Of a stretch of DNA of 64,000 nt, positions 24,162 through 33,259 are shown piece after piece (positions within the stretch are counted from its first letter, which is position 1; the number at the start of each line of letters is the position of its first letter). A program made the translations under genes and the position numbers. Below the pieces are notes generated by a model. The model was given only the letters and a program-made list of their open reading frames with translations. It had not been told where the DNA came from and made no database searches. Where the stretch lies: assembly GCA_964429995.1 (NCBI GenBank), contig CAYSDY010000003.1, positions 1-64,000 of the forward strand. The letters run 5' to 3'. The stretch comes from UBA583 sp964429995. Its GTDB lineage: Archaea; Nanobdellota; Nanobdellia; Woesearchaeales; UBA583.

Positions 24162-25322
24162 ATGAAAGATAAATATTATTTTACTTCAGAATCGGTAACT
24201 TGTGGTCATCCTGATAAGATGTGTGATCAAATAAGTGATGCTATACTTGATGCTTGTCTTAAACAAGATCCTAATTCAAGGGTTGCATGTGAAACTGCAA
24301 CAAAAACAGGAATGATTGTTCTATTAGGTGAAATAACAACTAATGCAAAAATAGATTATCAAAAGATTGTTAGGGATACTATAAAAGAAATTGGTTATAT
24401 TGATTCTTCTTGTGGCTTTGATTATAAAACATGTAGTGTTTTAGTTGCAATACAAGAGCAGTCAAATGATATTAAGATGGGTGTTGATATTTCTGATAAA
24501 ATCGTTGGAGCTGGGGATCAGGGTATAATGTTTGGTTATGCTGTTAATGAAACAGAAAGTTTTATGCCTCTTAGTATTGATTTGGCAAATAAACTCGCAT
24601 TTATGATTGAAAAATTAAGAAAGGAAAATGTTTTGAATTATTTAAAGCCTGATGGAAAAACTCAAGTTACTGTTGAGTATGAGAACGGTTTAATTAAAAG
24701 GATTGATACTGTTGTAATATCTGTACAACATCGTGATGATGTATCTTTAAGTAAAATAAGAAAAGATATGATAGAATTTGTTGTAAAAAAAGTCATTCCA
24801 AATACACTCTTAGATGAAAACACAAAATATTATATTAATCCTACAGGTAGGTTTGTTATTGGTGGACCACAGGCTGATGCTGGACTTACAGGACGTAAAA
24901 TTATTGTTGATACTTATGGAGGACATGGAGCTTGTGGTGGTGGTGCTTTTTCTGGTAAAGATGCAACTAAAGTAGATAGAAGTGGTGCATATATAGCAAG
25001 ACATATTGCAAAAAATATAGTAGCTTCAAGAATTGCTGATAGATGTCTTGTTCAATTGTCTTATGCAATAGGGATTGCAGAACCAGTTTCTGTTTTTGTT
25101 GATTGTTATGGTACTAACAAGGTTGATATTTTAAAAATTAAAGATAAAATATTAGAAGAATATGATCTTACACCTTTAGGTATAATCAATTATTTAAAAC
25201 TAAGAAATCCTATATTTAGGAAAACAGCCTGTTATGGACATTTTGGAAGAGAAAATGAAAATTTTGCATGGGAAAATTTGGATAAGGTTTTTTTATTTGC
25301 TAAACTTATTGAAAAAAAATAG
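24162..25322 (+). CDS. metK: S-adenosylmethionine synthetase, bacterial/eukaryal type
   Basis: Makes S-adenosylmethionine from ATP and methionine; 386 residues from the ATG at 24162. Motifs of the bacterial/eukaryal family: GHPDKMCDQISDAILD at the N-terminus, GAGDQGIMFGYA (ATP/triphosphate site), NPTGRFVIGGPQADAGLTGR and DTYGGHGACGGGAFSGKDAT (phosphate loop), and Lys/Asp in KVDRSGAYIARH. The length fits the family. Most archaea use the unrelated-looking archaeal MAT family instead, so this gene may be transferred. TATA-like TTTTATATAC sits about 26 nt upstream. Neighbour: HTH-CBS regulator. Confidence 0.95.
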   Translation: MKDKYYFTSESVTCGHPDKMCDQISDAILDACLKQDPNSRVACETATKTGMIVLLGEITTNAKIDYQKIVRDTIKEIGYIDSSCGFDYKTCSVLVAIQEQSNDIKMGVDISDKIVGAGDQGIMFGYAVNETESFMPLSIDLANKLAFMIEKLRKENVLNYLKPDGKTQVTVEYENGLIKRIDTVVISVQHRDDVSLSKIRKDMIEFVVKKVIPNTLLDENTKYYINPTGRFVIGGPQADAGLTGRKIIVDTYGGHGACGGGAFSGKDATKVDRSGAYIARHIAKNIVASRIADRCLVQLSYAIGIAEPVSVFVDCYGTNKVDILKIKDKILEEYDLTPLGIINYLKLRNPIFRKTACYGHFGRENENFAWENLDKVFLFAKLIEKK

Positions 25323-25402
25323 TTTTCTTAAATCATTTTTTATGAACTAAAAATTAATGAATCAAAACATTTATAATCTATTTTGTTTTTGTATAATGTA
25401 TC

Positions 25403-25642
25403 ATGGCAGGTTTTGATAAAAATTTGGATAAGGAATTGTTTGGAGAAACAATAAAACTTGATGGTACAAAAATAAGGGTTTCTGTATTCTCTTACAATGA
25501 GAATAAACCAAAATTACAGCTTTCAAGAGAAAATCTTACAGCTGAGGGAGAAGATTTCAGGTTTGCAAAACTTGGAAGATTAACAAAAGAAGAAGTTGAA
25601 TTAGTATTGCCAGTAATAGATAAGGCAATGAAATTCATGTAA
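25403..25642 (+). CDS. Small conserved protein, YdbC/PC4-like fold possible
   Basis: Protein of 79 residues. Strands IRVSVFSYNENKPKLQLSRE followed by a short loop and AKLGRLTKEEVELVLPVIDK, a helix preceded by a Gly-Arg-Leu-Thr turn. This strand-strand-strand-strand-helix pattern with GxLT before the helix recalls PC4/YdbC single-stranded DNA-binding coactivator-like proteins, but I am not sure. No membrane segment. Single gene with a TATA-like CATTTATAATC about 30 nt upstream. Confidence 0.55.
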   Translation: MAGFDKNLDKELFGETIKLDGTKIRVSVFSYNENKPKLQLSRENLTAEGEDFRFAKLGRLTKEEVELVLPVIDKAMKFM

Positions 25643-25729
25643 TTTTTTAAATCATTAATTTTATTTGCTATTTTAATTTTAAAAAAGTAATAACAATATT
25701 TTTTAAATTAGTCTATTTCGTTAGTTAAT

Positions 25730-26746
25730 ATGAAATATGGTTTTTTTGATATAAAGGAATCTTGGGAAAAGAAGATGATTAATAAGGCTCTTAAAAAAGA
25801 GGATGTTGTTTTTTTTGATGGTACTGTTCAAGATGCAGATCCAAAGGATTTAAAACAATTAGATGTTGTTTCGGTTTTTGTTGGTTCTTTACTTGATTCT
25901 GAAAATCTTAAAAAAATGCCAAAATTAAAGCTTGTAGCAACAAGATCTACAGGTTTTGATCATATAGATGTAAAATATTGTAAAAATAATAAAATAGCTG
26001 TAAGCTATGTTCCTTTTTATGGGGAAAATACTGTTGCTGAATTTGCTTTTGCACTTATGATTGCTATTTCAAGAAATGTTATTGATTCTGTTCATAGAGT
26101 TAAAACTGGTTCTTTTTCATTTGCTGGATTAAGAGGATTTGACCTTAAGGATAAAACTGTAGGAATAATGGGATTTGGTCATATTGGTCAAAAGTTTGCA
26201 AAAATGTGTAAAGGTTTTGATATGAAAGTTTTGGCTTATGATCCTTTTTCTGAAAAACTTCAACCTGTAGCAGACGAAATTGGAGTTAAATTTTGTACAA
26301 TTGAAGATATTATGAAAAAATCAAATATAATTAGTCTTCATATGCCTTTGAATAAGGAGACAAAACATATACTTAATAAAAATACATTGGAAATGGCAAA
26401 ACAAGGATTGATAATAATTAATACTGCAAGAGGTGGACTTATTGAGACTAGGGCTCTTATTAATGCTCTTGATTCAGGAAAAGTTGTTTTTGCTGCAATT
26501 GATGTTCTTGAAGGAGAAAATGATTTAAAAGATGAACTTCATTTTCTTGAAAGAAATTATAAGGATCTAAATGCATATCAGACACTTATAGAAAATCATG
26601 AATTAATGAGAAGACATAATGTGTATATAACTCCGCATAATGCATTTAATACAAAAGAAGCACTTGAAAGAATAATGCAGACAACACTTCTTAATATAGT
26701 TGCATTTTCACAAAAAAAGGAATTATTAAATCCTGTAAAATTATAA
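25730..26746 (+). CDS. D-2-hydroxyacid dehydrogenase
   Basis: NAD-dependent dehydrogenase of 338 residues, D-lactate dehydrogenase-like. NAD-binding GIMGFGHIGQKFAK (GxGxxG), AYDPF with the Asp that selects NAD, ISLHMPLNKETKHI, NTARGGLIE (catalytic Arg), AIDVLEGE (Glu), and ITPHNAF (catalytic His). The start, MKYGFFDIKESWEKKM, fits D-LDH-type proteins. It reduces 2-oxo acids such as pyruvate. Stands alone; convergent with the minus-strand protein at 26775. Confidence 0.9.
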   Translation: MKYGFFDIKESWEKKMINKALKKEDVVFFDGTVQDADPKDLKQLDVVSVFVGSLLDSENLKKMPKLKLVATRSTGFDHIDVKYCKNNKIAVSYVPFYGENTVAEFAFALMIAISRNVIDSVHRVKTGSFSFAGLRGFDLKDKTVGIMGFGHIGQKFAKMCKGFDMKVLAYDPFSEKLQPVADEIGVKFCTIEDIMKKSNIISLHMPLNKETKHILNKNTLEMAKQGLIIINTARGGLIETRALINALDSGKVVFAAIDVLEGENDLKDELHFLERNYKDLNAYQTLIENHELMRRHNVYITPHNAFNTKEALERIMQTTLLNIVAFSQKKELLNPVKL

Positions 26747-26774
26747 TTTCTTTATAATTTGTGTTCTTATTTTT

Positions 26775-27260
26775 TTATTTTACACTAAATGCGTAAACAT
26801 TTCCATTGTTATCAGTACGCATTGAAAGTTTTTTTTCTTTTATATCGTTTAGTATTGATACAAGACTTTTCTCTTTAATGTTTTCTGAAAGTTTCATTTC
26901 ATCAAAAATAGAATGCATGTTGTCCATTGTTACAACGCTTATACTGTACTCTTTTCCATAATAATCAACAACTTTAAGCATTAACATGTAATCTGTTTTT
27001 TCGTTTGATGATTTACTACTAAAAGGGTTGTAGTCTATAGAACTTGTTACAGAAAACCAATCAGCTTCTGGATGAGCTTGAAGTGAATAAAAATATGCAT
27101 TCTTAATTCTACCTGTTTTTGATTTTAAACTGCTTAATTGATAAGGAGTAAGACTGTTATGTGAAGAACCATCACTCATAATGCAGTAATTCATGTAAAT
27201 CTTCTTATCTTTGTTATCCATACCATTACTAATTTTTTTTAATAGTTCTGAAAGTGCCAT
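26775..27260 (-). CDS. Hypothetical protein
   Basis: Soluble protein of 161 residues, no signal peptide, no membrane segment and no family I recognise. The N-terminal helix (LSELLKKISNGMDN) is followed by strand-rich sequence with YMNYCIMSDG and a C-terminal strand NVYAFSVK. Composition is normal for the local genes. Single gene, convergent with the dehydrogenase. Confidence 0.55.
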   Translation of the reverse strand: MALSELLKKISNGMDNKDKKIYMNYCIMSDGSSHNSLTPYQLSSLKSKTGRIKNAYFYSLQAHPEADWFSVTSSIDYNPFSSKSSNEKTDYMLMLKVVDYYGKEYSISVVTMDNMHSIFDEMKLSENIKEKSLVSILNDIKEKKLSMRTDNNGNVYAFSVK

Positions 27261-27430
27261 GAATTATAATATTTATTGTAATTTATAAAACTTTTGATTT
27301 TGTAGTCACTTTGTGGTAACAATATGTGTAAAATTTTGGTTATTTTAGATTTATTTATTTGAAAATTATAAAATTTTAATTGTATGGTTAATATAATTTT
27401 TTATAAATATTAGAAAAGATTTATTGGTAT

Positions 27431-27856
27431 ATGTTTAAAAAGACTCAAAGTGCACTTGAATTTATGCTTATATTGGGTTTTATGTTTATATTATTACAGT
27501 TTGTTATGTATTTTGTTGGAATATATATGATAGAAAACCAAGAGCATAATCATTTTAAAAGGGCAAGCAGTTTTGTAGAGCAGATTAATAATGAACTTAA
27601 AATACTTAATCAAGTTGAACCAGGTTATTACAGAGAGTTGAAATTTAATGTAAAAGATTACTACATAAAAAACATAACTCAATCCCTTTTAGTTCTTGAA
27701 GATGTTTACAATAATAAGACTTATTATTTTGATCTTATAGGAAATCATAATATAACATTTTTAAATTATACTGATGTTGAAAGTGGAGTTGAATATCAAA
27801 AGATAATATTGTCTAAAAATGATAAAAATGATTCATCAAAGTTTATGGAAATATGA
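27431..27856 (+). CDS. Type IV pilin-like protein with class III signal
   Basis: Protein of 141 residues. The N-terminus MFKKTQSALEFMLILGFMF is a class III signal peptide: basic residues, then QSALEF with the Glu at +5 and a hydrophobic helix, cleaved by archaeal prepilin/preflagellin peptidase before the Q. The remainder is a soluble head of strands and helices with one Asn-Lys rich tail. Likely a minor pilin. TATA-like TTTTTATAAATATT about 25 nt upstream. Confidence 0.8.
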   Translation: MFKKTQSALEFMLILGFMFILLQFVMYFVGIYMIENQEHNHFKRASSFVEQINNELKILNQVEPGYYRELKFNVKDYYIKNITQSLLVLEDVYNNKTYYFDLIGNHNITFLNYTDVESGVEYQKIILSKNDKNDSSKFMEI

Positions 27857-27959
27857 TTTATATCGTGTTAATTGAAAAAATAAGGTTTTTTAAAAAATTT
27901 AACAAATTTATTATTAAAACATAATTTTAAAAAAAGCAAAATATTACATATTCTATATA

Positions 27960-28676
27960 ATGACAGAAAATATAAAAAAACATCAGGAAATGGGTTATGA
28001 TAGATCTGCTGGCATGTTTTCACCAGATGGTCTTTTATTACAGGTTGAGTATGCAGAAAAGGCTGTAAAGTTAGGATCTGCTGTCATGGGAATAGTTACT
28101 TGCGAGGGTGTTGTGCTTATAGCATACAGAAAGCTGATTTCAAAATTGCTTGTAATTGATAGTTTTAAAAAAATCTTTGAAGTAGATTCGCACATTCTTG
28201 TTACTGGTTCAGGTGTTATGAGTGATGGAAGAAGATTAATAGAAGAGTCTCAACTTATAGCACAAAAAAATATGGTTGAAATGCAGGAACCTATAGACAT
28301 GCTATCGCTTATAAAGGATATTGCCAATGTTAAACAATATTACTCTCAATCTGGAGGATTAAGACCTTTTGGTGTAAAATTGCTTTTTGCAGGAATAGAA
28401 GAAAATACACCTGTACTTTATGAAACTACTCCTTCTGGAATGTATCTAAGATATTTGGCAAGAGCTGTAGGGATTAATTCTGATAAATTGAACAATGATC
28501 TTGATGAACAGTATAAGGTGAATTTATCTAACAAAGATGCAATTAAAATTGGAATGAAAATTTTTAAGGATAATTTTGAAAAAGAATTTGATATTGCAAG
28601 TTTTGATGTTATGAGTATAGATTTAAAACTTAATAAGAAAAGATATACTGCTGAAGAAATTAAAAAAATCATGTAA
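27960..28676 (+). CDS. psmA: Proteasome subunit alpha
   Basis: Outer-ring subunit of the archaeal 20S proteasome, 238 residues, the usual length. N-terminal gate and signature YDRSAGMFSPDGLLLQ with VEYAEKAV following, then GSAVMGIVTCEGVVL, HILVTGSGVMSDGRRL (GxxxD region), YYSQSGGLRPFGVKLLFAG, and a terminal KKRYTAEEIKKIM. The alpha type is shown by the N-terminal extension helix and absence of an N-terminal Thr. The beta subunit is not in this window. Confidence 0.95.
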   Translation: MTENIKKHQEMGYDRSAGMFSPDGLLLQVEYAEKAVKLGSAVMGIVTCEGVVLIAYRKLISKLLVIDSFKKIFEVDSHILVTGSGVMSDGRRLIEESQLIAQKNMVEMQEPIDMLSLIKDIANVKQYYSQSGGLRPFGVKLLFAGIEENTPVLYETTPSGMYLRYLARAVGINSDKLNNDLDEQYKVNLSNKDAIKIGMKIFKDNFEKEFDIASFDVMSIDLKLNKKRYTAEEIKKIM

Positions 28677-28696
28677 TTATTCATCATTGATGTTTT

Positions 28697-29653
28697 TTAT
28701 TTGATATCTTTTTTTTCTATTGTTTTAATCATTTTGCATGCATTGCATATCTTGTTTTGCGATGGTTCACCACATATTGTACAATATGTTACGTTTTGTC
28801 CGAATTTTTCTATAAAACTATTTCTAAAAGAATTCATGTTATCAAGATAAAAATTTACAACTGATGTTTTTATTCCGCAATGATCATTTTCAAGTTTGTT
28901 TAAAATCTGTGCGATGTCTCCTCTAAATGATGTTTGTGAGTAAGGACATTCGTTAAAGCTTACATTAAAACCTTTTAAAATTGTATATATTCTTACTTCT
29001 TTTTCTGTTACAAGGTATAATGGTTTTACTCTTGGTATGAATTTTTCGTTTTTAAGAACACCATTATATGGTCCAAGCCTTGATAATATTTTCATGTTAT
29101 TCTTAAATACGTTAAGCATAATACTTTGTGCTTCATCATCAAGGTTATGTCCAGTTACAAGTTTGTCTGCCTTAATGTTACGTGAGGCAGTATTAAGTGC
29201 AAATCTTCTTAATGTGCCACAAATATTGCATGCTGAAATGTTAGAGTTTTTACATGTCTTTTCTACTGCTTGATCAAGAGTATGGGAAAATAATTCTTTA
29301 AATGTTATGATTTTTAATTCTATTTCTTCTTTTTTACAGAATGTTTTAAGAAAATTTAATGTATTTTCTCTGTAATCTTTTATGCCTTCATCTATTGCTA
29401 TAGCAGTAATGTTCTTTAAATCATAATTCTTATTTTTTCTTGTTAGATATTTTTTTACAAGATAAAGTACTGTTATAGAATCTTTTCCGCCTGAAGTTGC
29501 AATTGCTATTTTATCGTTGTATGATATTAGGTTATAGTTTTTTATTGTTCTAAATACTTTTTCTTCAAAATATTTTATAAAACAGGTCTTACATAGTTTT
29601 ATATCGTTTGGTAATTTATATACAGGTTCGATATTGCACAATTTACATGTCAT
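28697..29653 (-). CDS. ncsA: NcsA/TtuA-type tRNA 2-thiolation enzyme
   Basis: PP-loop ATPase of 318 residues that activates a tRNA uridine (or thymine) for sulfur transfer. N-terminal zinc site CKLCN and CKTC, PP-loop ATSGGKDSITV, catalytic/cluster Cys in SACNICGTLRR and ECPYSQTSFRGD, motif VTGHNLDDEAQ, and a C-terminal zinc finger CTICGEPS with CNAC. NcsA thiolates wobble U34, TtuA position 54; from sequence alone I cannot separate them. Convergent with psmA. Confidence 0.9.
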   Translation of the reverse strand: MTCKLCNIEPVYKLPNDIKLCKTCFIKYFEEKVFRTIKNYNLISYNDKIAIATSGGKDSITVLYLVKKYLTRKNKNYDLKNITAIAIDEGIKDYRENTLNFLKTFCKKEEIELKIITFKELFSHTLDQAVEKTCKNSNISACNICGTLRRFALNTASRNIKADKLVTGHNLDDEAQSIMLNVFKNNMKILSRLGPYNGVLKNEKFIPRVKPLYLVTEKEVRIYTILKGFNVSFNECPYSQTSFRGDIAQILNKLENDHCGIKTSVVNFYLDNMNSFRNSFIEKFGQNVTYCTICGEPSQNKICNACKMIKTIEKKDIK

Positions 29654-29711
29654 ATTTATATGTGAGTTAAAATTAATTTATAAATTGATGGAAAAATCAA
29701 AGTAAAGTTTT

Positions 29712-30272
29712 TTATTTTACTTTATAATTTTTTACATCATGTGTTTTTAATATCTGAAGAAGATTTTCTATTGCTATAAACACGTCTTTATCTGATTTTG
29801 TACCTGTACATACAATCTTTCCGTTTCCAAAGATAAGAAAGGTTGCCTTAGTTTCATCATTTATTTCAAATACTAATCCAGGAAACTGTTCAGGTTCATA
29901 TTCAACATTATTTAGTTTGATAGCAATTTCATTTAAATCAAGTTTCATATCTATATCAGAAGATGCAACCATATTTACAATCTGAACTTTTGGTTTTATC
30001 TTGATTTCTATATCTATTTTTTTCATGTATTCTATAAGCTTTAGAATTGCAAGATTGACTTCTTCCATAGATTTAGTACCTGTACAAACTACCTTTCCTG
30101 ATGAAAAAATCAAAAAGGATGCCTTAGGTTCCTTTATTTTCATTATCAGTCCAGGAAATTGTTCAGGATTGTATTCTGTATTTGGTAATACCATAATCAA
30201 TTTCTCTAAAGGGATTTTATGCTCTAGAGAAGTTGAAACTACCATGTTAACTATTTTTGTATTTAATCCCAT
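29712..30272 (-). CDS. tbp: TATA-binding protein
   Basis: General transcription factor of 186 residues built of two direct repeats: IVNMVVSTSLEHKIPLEKL ... YNPEQFPGLIMKIKEPKASF ... GKVVCTGTKS in the first, and IVNMVASSDIDMKLDLNEIA ... YEPEQFPGLVFEI ... GKIVCTGTKS in the second (each quoted in part). Phe residues that kink DNA are in QFPGL and ATFLIF. It lies just downstream of aEF-1-beta on the same strand. The many TATA boxes in the window fit its role. Confidence 0.96.
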   Translation of the reverse strand: MGLNTKIVNMVVSTSLEHKIPLEKLIMVLPNTEYNPEQFPGLIMKIKEPKASFLIFSSGKVVCTGTKSMEEVNLAILKLIEYMKKIDIEIKIKPKVQIVNMVASSDIDMKLDLNEIAIKLNNVEYEPEQFPGLVFEINDETKATFLIFGNGKIVCTGTKSDKDVFIAIENLLQILKTHDVKNYKVK

Positions 30273-30288
30273 TTTTATAATATATAAT

Positions 30289-30567
30289 TTATCCTAATGC
30301 TCTACTCATTGATTCGATTACAACTTCTCCTACCTGTTCAAGACTTCTAAGTTTTTCTTCAAGTTCATCAGAGCCTTTTTTTTCATCCATACTAAAATAT
30401 ACTTTTACAGCTTTAAGCCCAAAACCTACATTGTACTCTTCAACACTTTTTATTTTTACTGATGAATCGTATCCTTCAATAGTTTCTCTTGAAACTTTTT
30501 CTAATTCACTGTATTCAATTTCACCACTCTCAGGCATTATCCTATACGTTAAAATTATCATTGCCAT
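30289..30567 (-). CDS. ef1b: Elongation factor 1-beta
   Basis: Archaeal nucleotide-exchange factor for aEF-1-alpha, 92 residues from the ATG at 30567 (MAMIILTYRIMPESGEI). Family features: YRIMPES at the start, ELEKVSRETI, EEYNVGFGLKAVKVYF (the exchange face) and the C-terminal LRSLEQVGEVVIESMSRALG. The frame continues 12 nt upstream to a TTG, but the ATG fits the family start and the TATA box (30583-30592). Confidence 0.95.
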   Translation of the reverse strand: MAMIILTYRIMPESGEIEYSELEKVSRETIEGYDSSVKIKSVEEYNVGFGLKAVKVYFSMDEKKGSDELEEKLRSLEQVGEVVIESMSRALG

Positions 30568-30802
30568 TTTCAAATTCAAATAATATATTTATATTATTTA
30601 TAAATGATTTATAAATAAACATTTATAAACTTAACTATTGTGTCATTCATGTTGTAACAAAATTTTATAAATAAATTATTTATTAAAAATTGTTTTTTGC
30701 TATAAAAATAATTTTTTAAGACATGTTATAACTTAAAAAGTAATGCCATATTTTTTAAATAACATTATATAAATATGTATTGATATATCGTTTTAGTTTT
30801 AA

Positions 30803-31111
30803 ATGATAATCACAAAAATTGCAAATAGGCAATTTTTTTTGTTAAAAATGCATGAAAATATAAAGTTATTTAAAGCACTTGGAGAAGAAACCAGATATAG
30901 GATAATAGAGGTCTTGCTTCAAGAAGAGGTTTGTGCCTGTAAGATTCCTGAATTAATAGGTAGAACACAATCAAATACTTCAATGCATCTTTCTAAATTA
31001 AAAGATTTAGATATTATTCAATATAGAAAGCAAGGAAATAGGATAATTTATTCTATTAAGGATGAAAGGGTTTTTGATTTTTTTAGAGCACTTAACTATT
31101 GTAAAAAATAA
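30803..31111 (+). CDS. arsR: ArsR-family metalloregulator
   Basis: Winged-helix repressor of 102 residues. Core: LFKALGEETRYRIIEVL, metal-type motif EEVCACKIPEL (CxC, as in the ELCVCDL box of ArsR and CadC), SNTSMHLSKLKDLDII, and wing YRKQGNRIIYSI. A third Cys is near the end (NYCKK). It should release DNA on binding As(III) or a similar thiophilic ion. It heads the six-gene plus-strand operon through 34378. The start at 30803 is supported by a TATA box (30763-30775); the Met at 30848 would also give a complete domain. Confidence 0.9.
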   Translation: MIITKIANRQFFLLKMHENIKLFKALGEETRYRIIEVLLQEEVCACKIPELIGRTQSNTSMHLSKLKDLDIIQYRKQGNRIIYSIKDERVFDFFRALNYCKK

Positions 31112-31115
31112 AAAA

Positions 31116-31427
31116 ATGGTTAAAGAAATTAAGGTATTAGGAAGTGGTTGTCCAAGTTGTATTAAACTTGAAAATAATGTTAAATTGGCACTTGAGAAAA
31201 GTGGAAAAGAAATTAAAATTACAAAGATAACTGATATTGTCAAAATTGTTGAATATGGTGTTATGTCTACACCAGCATTGGTTTTTGATGAAGAAGTTGT
31301 AAGCTATGGTAAGGTTAATGATGTTGGTGAAATTGTTGAATTATTAAATAAATATTCCTGTTTAGATAAAAAGAATTGTAGTAGTGCTTCTAGTTCTAAA
31401 GATAATAAGAAAACTTGTTGTAAGTAA
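31116..31427 (+). CDS. Small thioredoxin-like disulfide protein, ArsE-like position
   Basis: Protein of 103 residues from the ATG at 31116. TM0996/MTH895-type small redox protein: EIKVLGSGCPSCIKLENNV with active site CPSC, then GVMSTPALVFDEEVVSYGKV with cis-Pro. A Cys-rich tail (CLDKKNCSSASS... and KKTCCK) may bind metalloid. In the described ArsEFG systems a small oxidoreductase precedes ArsF; position and fold match that role, but the ArsE assignment is inference. It follows arsR by 4 nt. Confidence 0.75.
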   Translation: MVKEIKVLGSGCPSCIKLENNVKLALEKSGKEIKITKITDIVKIVEYGVMSTPALVFDEEVVSYGKVNDVGEIVELLNKYSCLDKKNCSSASSSKDNKKTCCK

Positions 31428-31432
31428 GAAAA

Positions 31433-32035
31433 ATGAAAAAAATATTGTTATGTTTTGTTATTTTGATTATACTTTTGGTTTTTATATATAGTTTTAACAA
31501 TAATAACAATAATAATGAGGAAAAAAAAATATTGTTAGGATATTGTCCTACTATGAAGGAGGTAGCAAGTAAAATTGCTTTAAATAACAATAACATTAAT
31601 ATAGTTGAATACCAAAGCACAATAGATGTTTTAAATTTATTGAATAAAAATGAAATTGATATTGCACTTGTTGGAAGAATTGCTAAATCAAGTGAACTAA
31701 AAGAGAATTTTAGTGAATTGATGTTGGATAATGGTTTTACTCTTGTAAATCAAAATAAAAATATTATTTATTACAGAAATTTAAACAATATTAAAATTCA
31801 TACTTATTTAAATGAAAAAGAAGTTAAAGAATTTTTAGGAAATGTTGATAATGTTGTTTTCTATGAAAAAATAGAAGACATAAATCAAGAACATGTTAGA
31901 CTAATTGATTGGAAAGATTATAATGATAATTATGAATTAATAGTTGTAATTGATGAAGATAATTTAAAAATCGAAAAATTTAGGATACCTGTTCTGTATT
32001 CATATAATAGTTTAAATGATTTAAAAATAAATTAA
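31433..32035 (+). CDS. Membrane-anchored solute-binding-like protein
   Basis: Protein of 200 residues. N-terminal hydrophobic helix (ILLCFVILIILLVFIYSF), an Asn run (NNNNNNN) as linker, then an alpha/beta domain like one lobe of type II periplasmic binding proteins: LLGYCPTMKEVASKIAL, VEYQSTIDVLNLLNKNEID-type strand-helix, and IALVGRIAKS. Only half the length of a usual binding protein. In arsenic operons its role is unknown; it may deliver an organic arsenical or be an operon passenger. 5 nt from the previous gene, 2 nt to the next. Confidence 0.6.
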   Translation: MKKILLCFVILIILLVFIYSFNNNNNNNEEKKILLGYCPTMKEVASKIALNNNNINIVEYQSTIDVLNLLNKNEIDIALVGRIAKSSELKENFSELMLDNGFTLVNQNKNIIYYRNLNNIKIHTYLNEKEVKEFLGNVDNVVFYEKIEDINQEHVRLIDWKDYNDNYELIVVIDEDNLKIEKFRIPVLYSYNSLNDLKIN

Positions 32036-32037
32036 AA

Positions 32038-32529
32038 ATGAAAAAAACAAAAAATATTTATAAGATAATTTCATTAATATTAGTTGTATTTTTGATAATT
32101 TTATCAGTAGTTATTATTTCTATGATTAATGGAAAACACAATAAATTACAAGAAACAGATAAAGGTTTATTAGCAAAACAATATGAAAATATATCTTTGG
32201 AAATATATCATTTTCATGGAACAAACCAATGTGTTTCTTGTATTGCCATAGGTGATTTAGCAGAAAAAACGCTTAATACTTATTTTAAGAAGGAACTTGA
32301 TAGTGGAAAGATAAAGTTTGCCCATATTAATGGAGAACTTGAAGAAAATAGAGATCTTGTACTAAAATATGGTGCAACTGGCTCTTCTTTATGGATTGGT
32401 ACTTATTTAGATACAGAGTTTCATAAAGAAGAAAATATAAGAGTTTGGTATAAAATCAATAACGAACAGGATTATATGACATATTTTAAAACTGAACTTG
32501 AAAAAAGGTTGATAGGAGATTTTAGTTAA
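32038..32529 (+). CDS. arsF: ArsF-family thioredoxin-like protein
   Basis: Protein of 163 residues. N-terminal membrane anchor (IISLILVVFLIILSVVIISM), then a thioredoxin-like domain with LEIYHFHGTNQCVSCIAIGD, active site CVSC, matching the ArsF family pattern (YYFHG-x-x-C-x-x-C). In the described arsEFG systems, ArsE and ArsF reduce nitroaromatic arsenicals and ArsG exports the amino product; that is literature knowledge from memory. It begins 2 nt after the previous gene and ends 1 nt before arsG. Confidence 0.8.
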   Translation: MKKTKNIYKIISLILVVFLIILSVVIISMINGKHNKLQETDKGLLAKQYENISLEIYHFHGTNQCVSCIAIGDLAEKTLNTYFKKELDSGKIKFAHINGELEENRDLVLKYGATGSSLWIGTYLDTEFHKEENIRVWYKINNEQDYMTYFKTELEKRLIGDFS

Positions 32530-32530
32530 A

Positions 32531-33247
32531 ATGCACTTTATGGAATTTATGGAACTTATGGGAACAAGTGATTTTGGGATTGTTGCATCATTTTTTATAG
32601 GTCTTATGATGGCAATAAGTCCTTGCCCACTTGCAACTAATATTACTGCAATTGCTTTTGTATCAAAAAACATAAATAATAGATTTAAAACTTTAATGAT
32701 AGGAATATCTTATACATTAGGTAGAATGCTTACTTATGTATTAATTGCAGTATCAATTGTTTATTTTGGATTAAATAGTCAATCTATTTCATTTTTTTTG
32801 CAAAAATATGGTGAAAGAATGATTGGTCCTTTAATGATCTTAATTGCTTTAGTATTATTGCAAATAATTAAATTTGATTTTATTAAAGGAAAGTTTGAAA
32901 AACTTGAAAATTTAAAAGTAAAATTGTCTGAAAAGGGTTATGTTGGAAGTTTTTTTTTAGGAGTTTTGTTTGCTCTTGCTTTTTGTCCTTTTAGTGCAGT
33001 TTTATTTTTTGGAATGTTAATTCCACTTGCCTTAAGAACTGGTGATGGAATTTTAATTCCTGCAATATTTTCTATTGCAACAGGACTTCCTGTAATTATT
33101 ATGTCAATTATATTGGTTTATAGTGTTTCAAATTTAGGTAAATTAATGAATAAGATCCAAGTTTTTGAAAAATATACAAGAATATTGGTTGGAATTATTT
33201 TTATGGTTGTTGGTTTTTATTATTTAATCAGAATATTTGGAGTGTAA
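32531..33247 (+). CDS. arsG: ArsG-family permease, CcdA-like
   Basis: Membrane protein of 238 residues with six to seven helices of the CcdA/DsbD superfamily. The two signature cysteines are in GLMMAISPCPLATNITAIAF and LFALAFCPFSAVLFFGML (quoted in part). ArsG proteins are proposed to export trivalent aromatic arsenicals. A charged loop (KFEKLENLKVKLSEKG) separates two halves. It is co-transcribed with arsF (1-nt gap) and followed after 12 nt by an ArsP-type permease. Confidence 0.8.
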   Translation: MHFMEFMELMGTSDFGIVASFFIGLMMAISPCPLATNITAIAFVSKNINNRFKTLMIGISYTLGRMLTYVLIAVSIVYFGLNSQSISFFLQKYGERMIGPLMILIALVLLQIIKFDFIKGKFEKLENLKVKLSEKGYVGSFFLGVLFALAFCPFSAVLFFGMLIPLALRTGDGILIPAIFSIATGLPVIIMSIILVYSVSNLGKLMNKIQVFEKYTRILVGIIFMVVGFYYLIRIFGV

Positions 33248-33259
33248 ATTAGAATTAAA

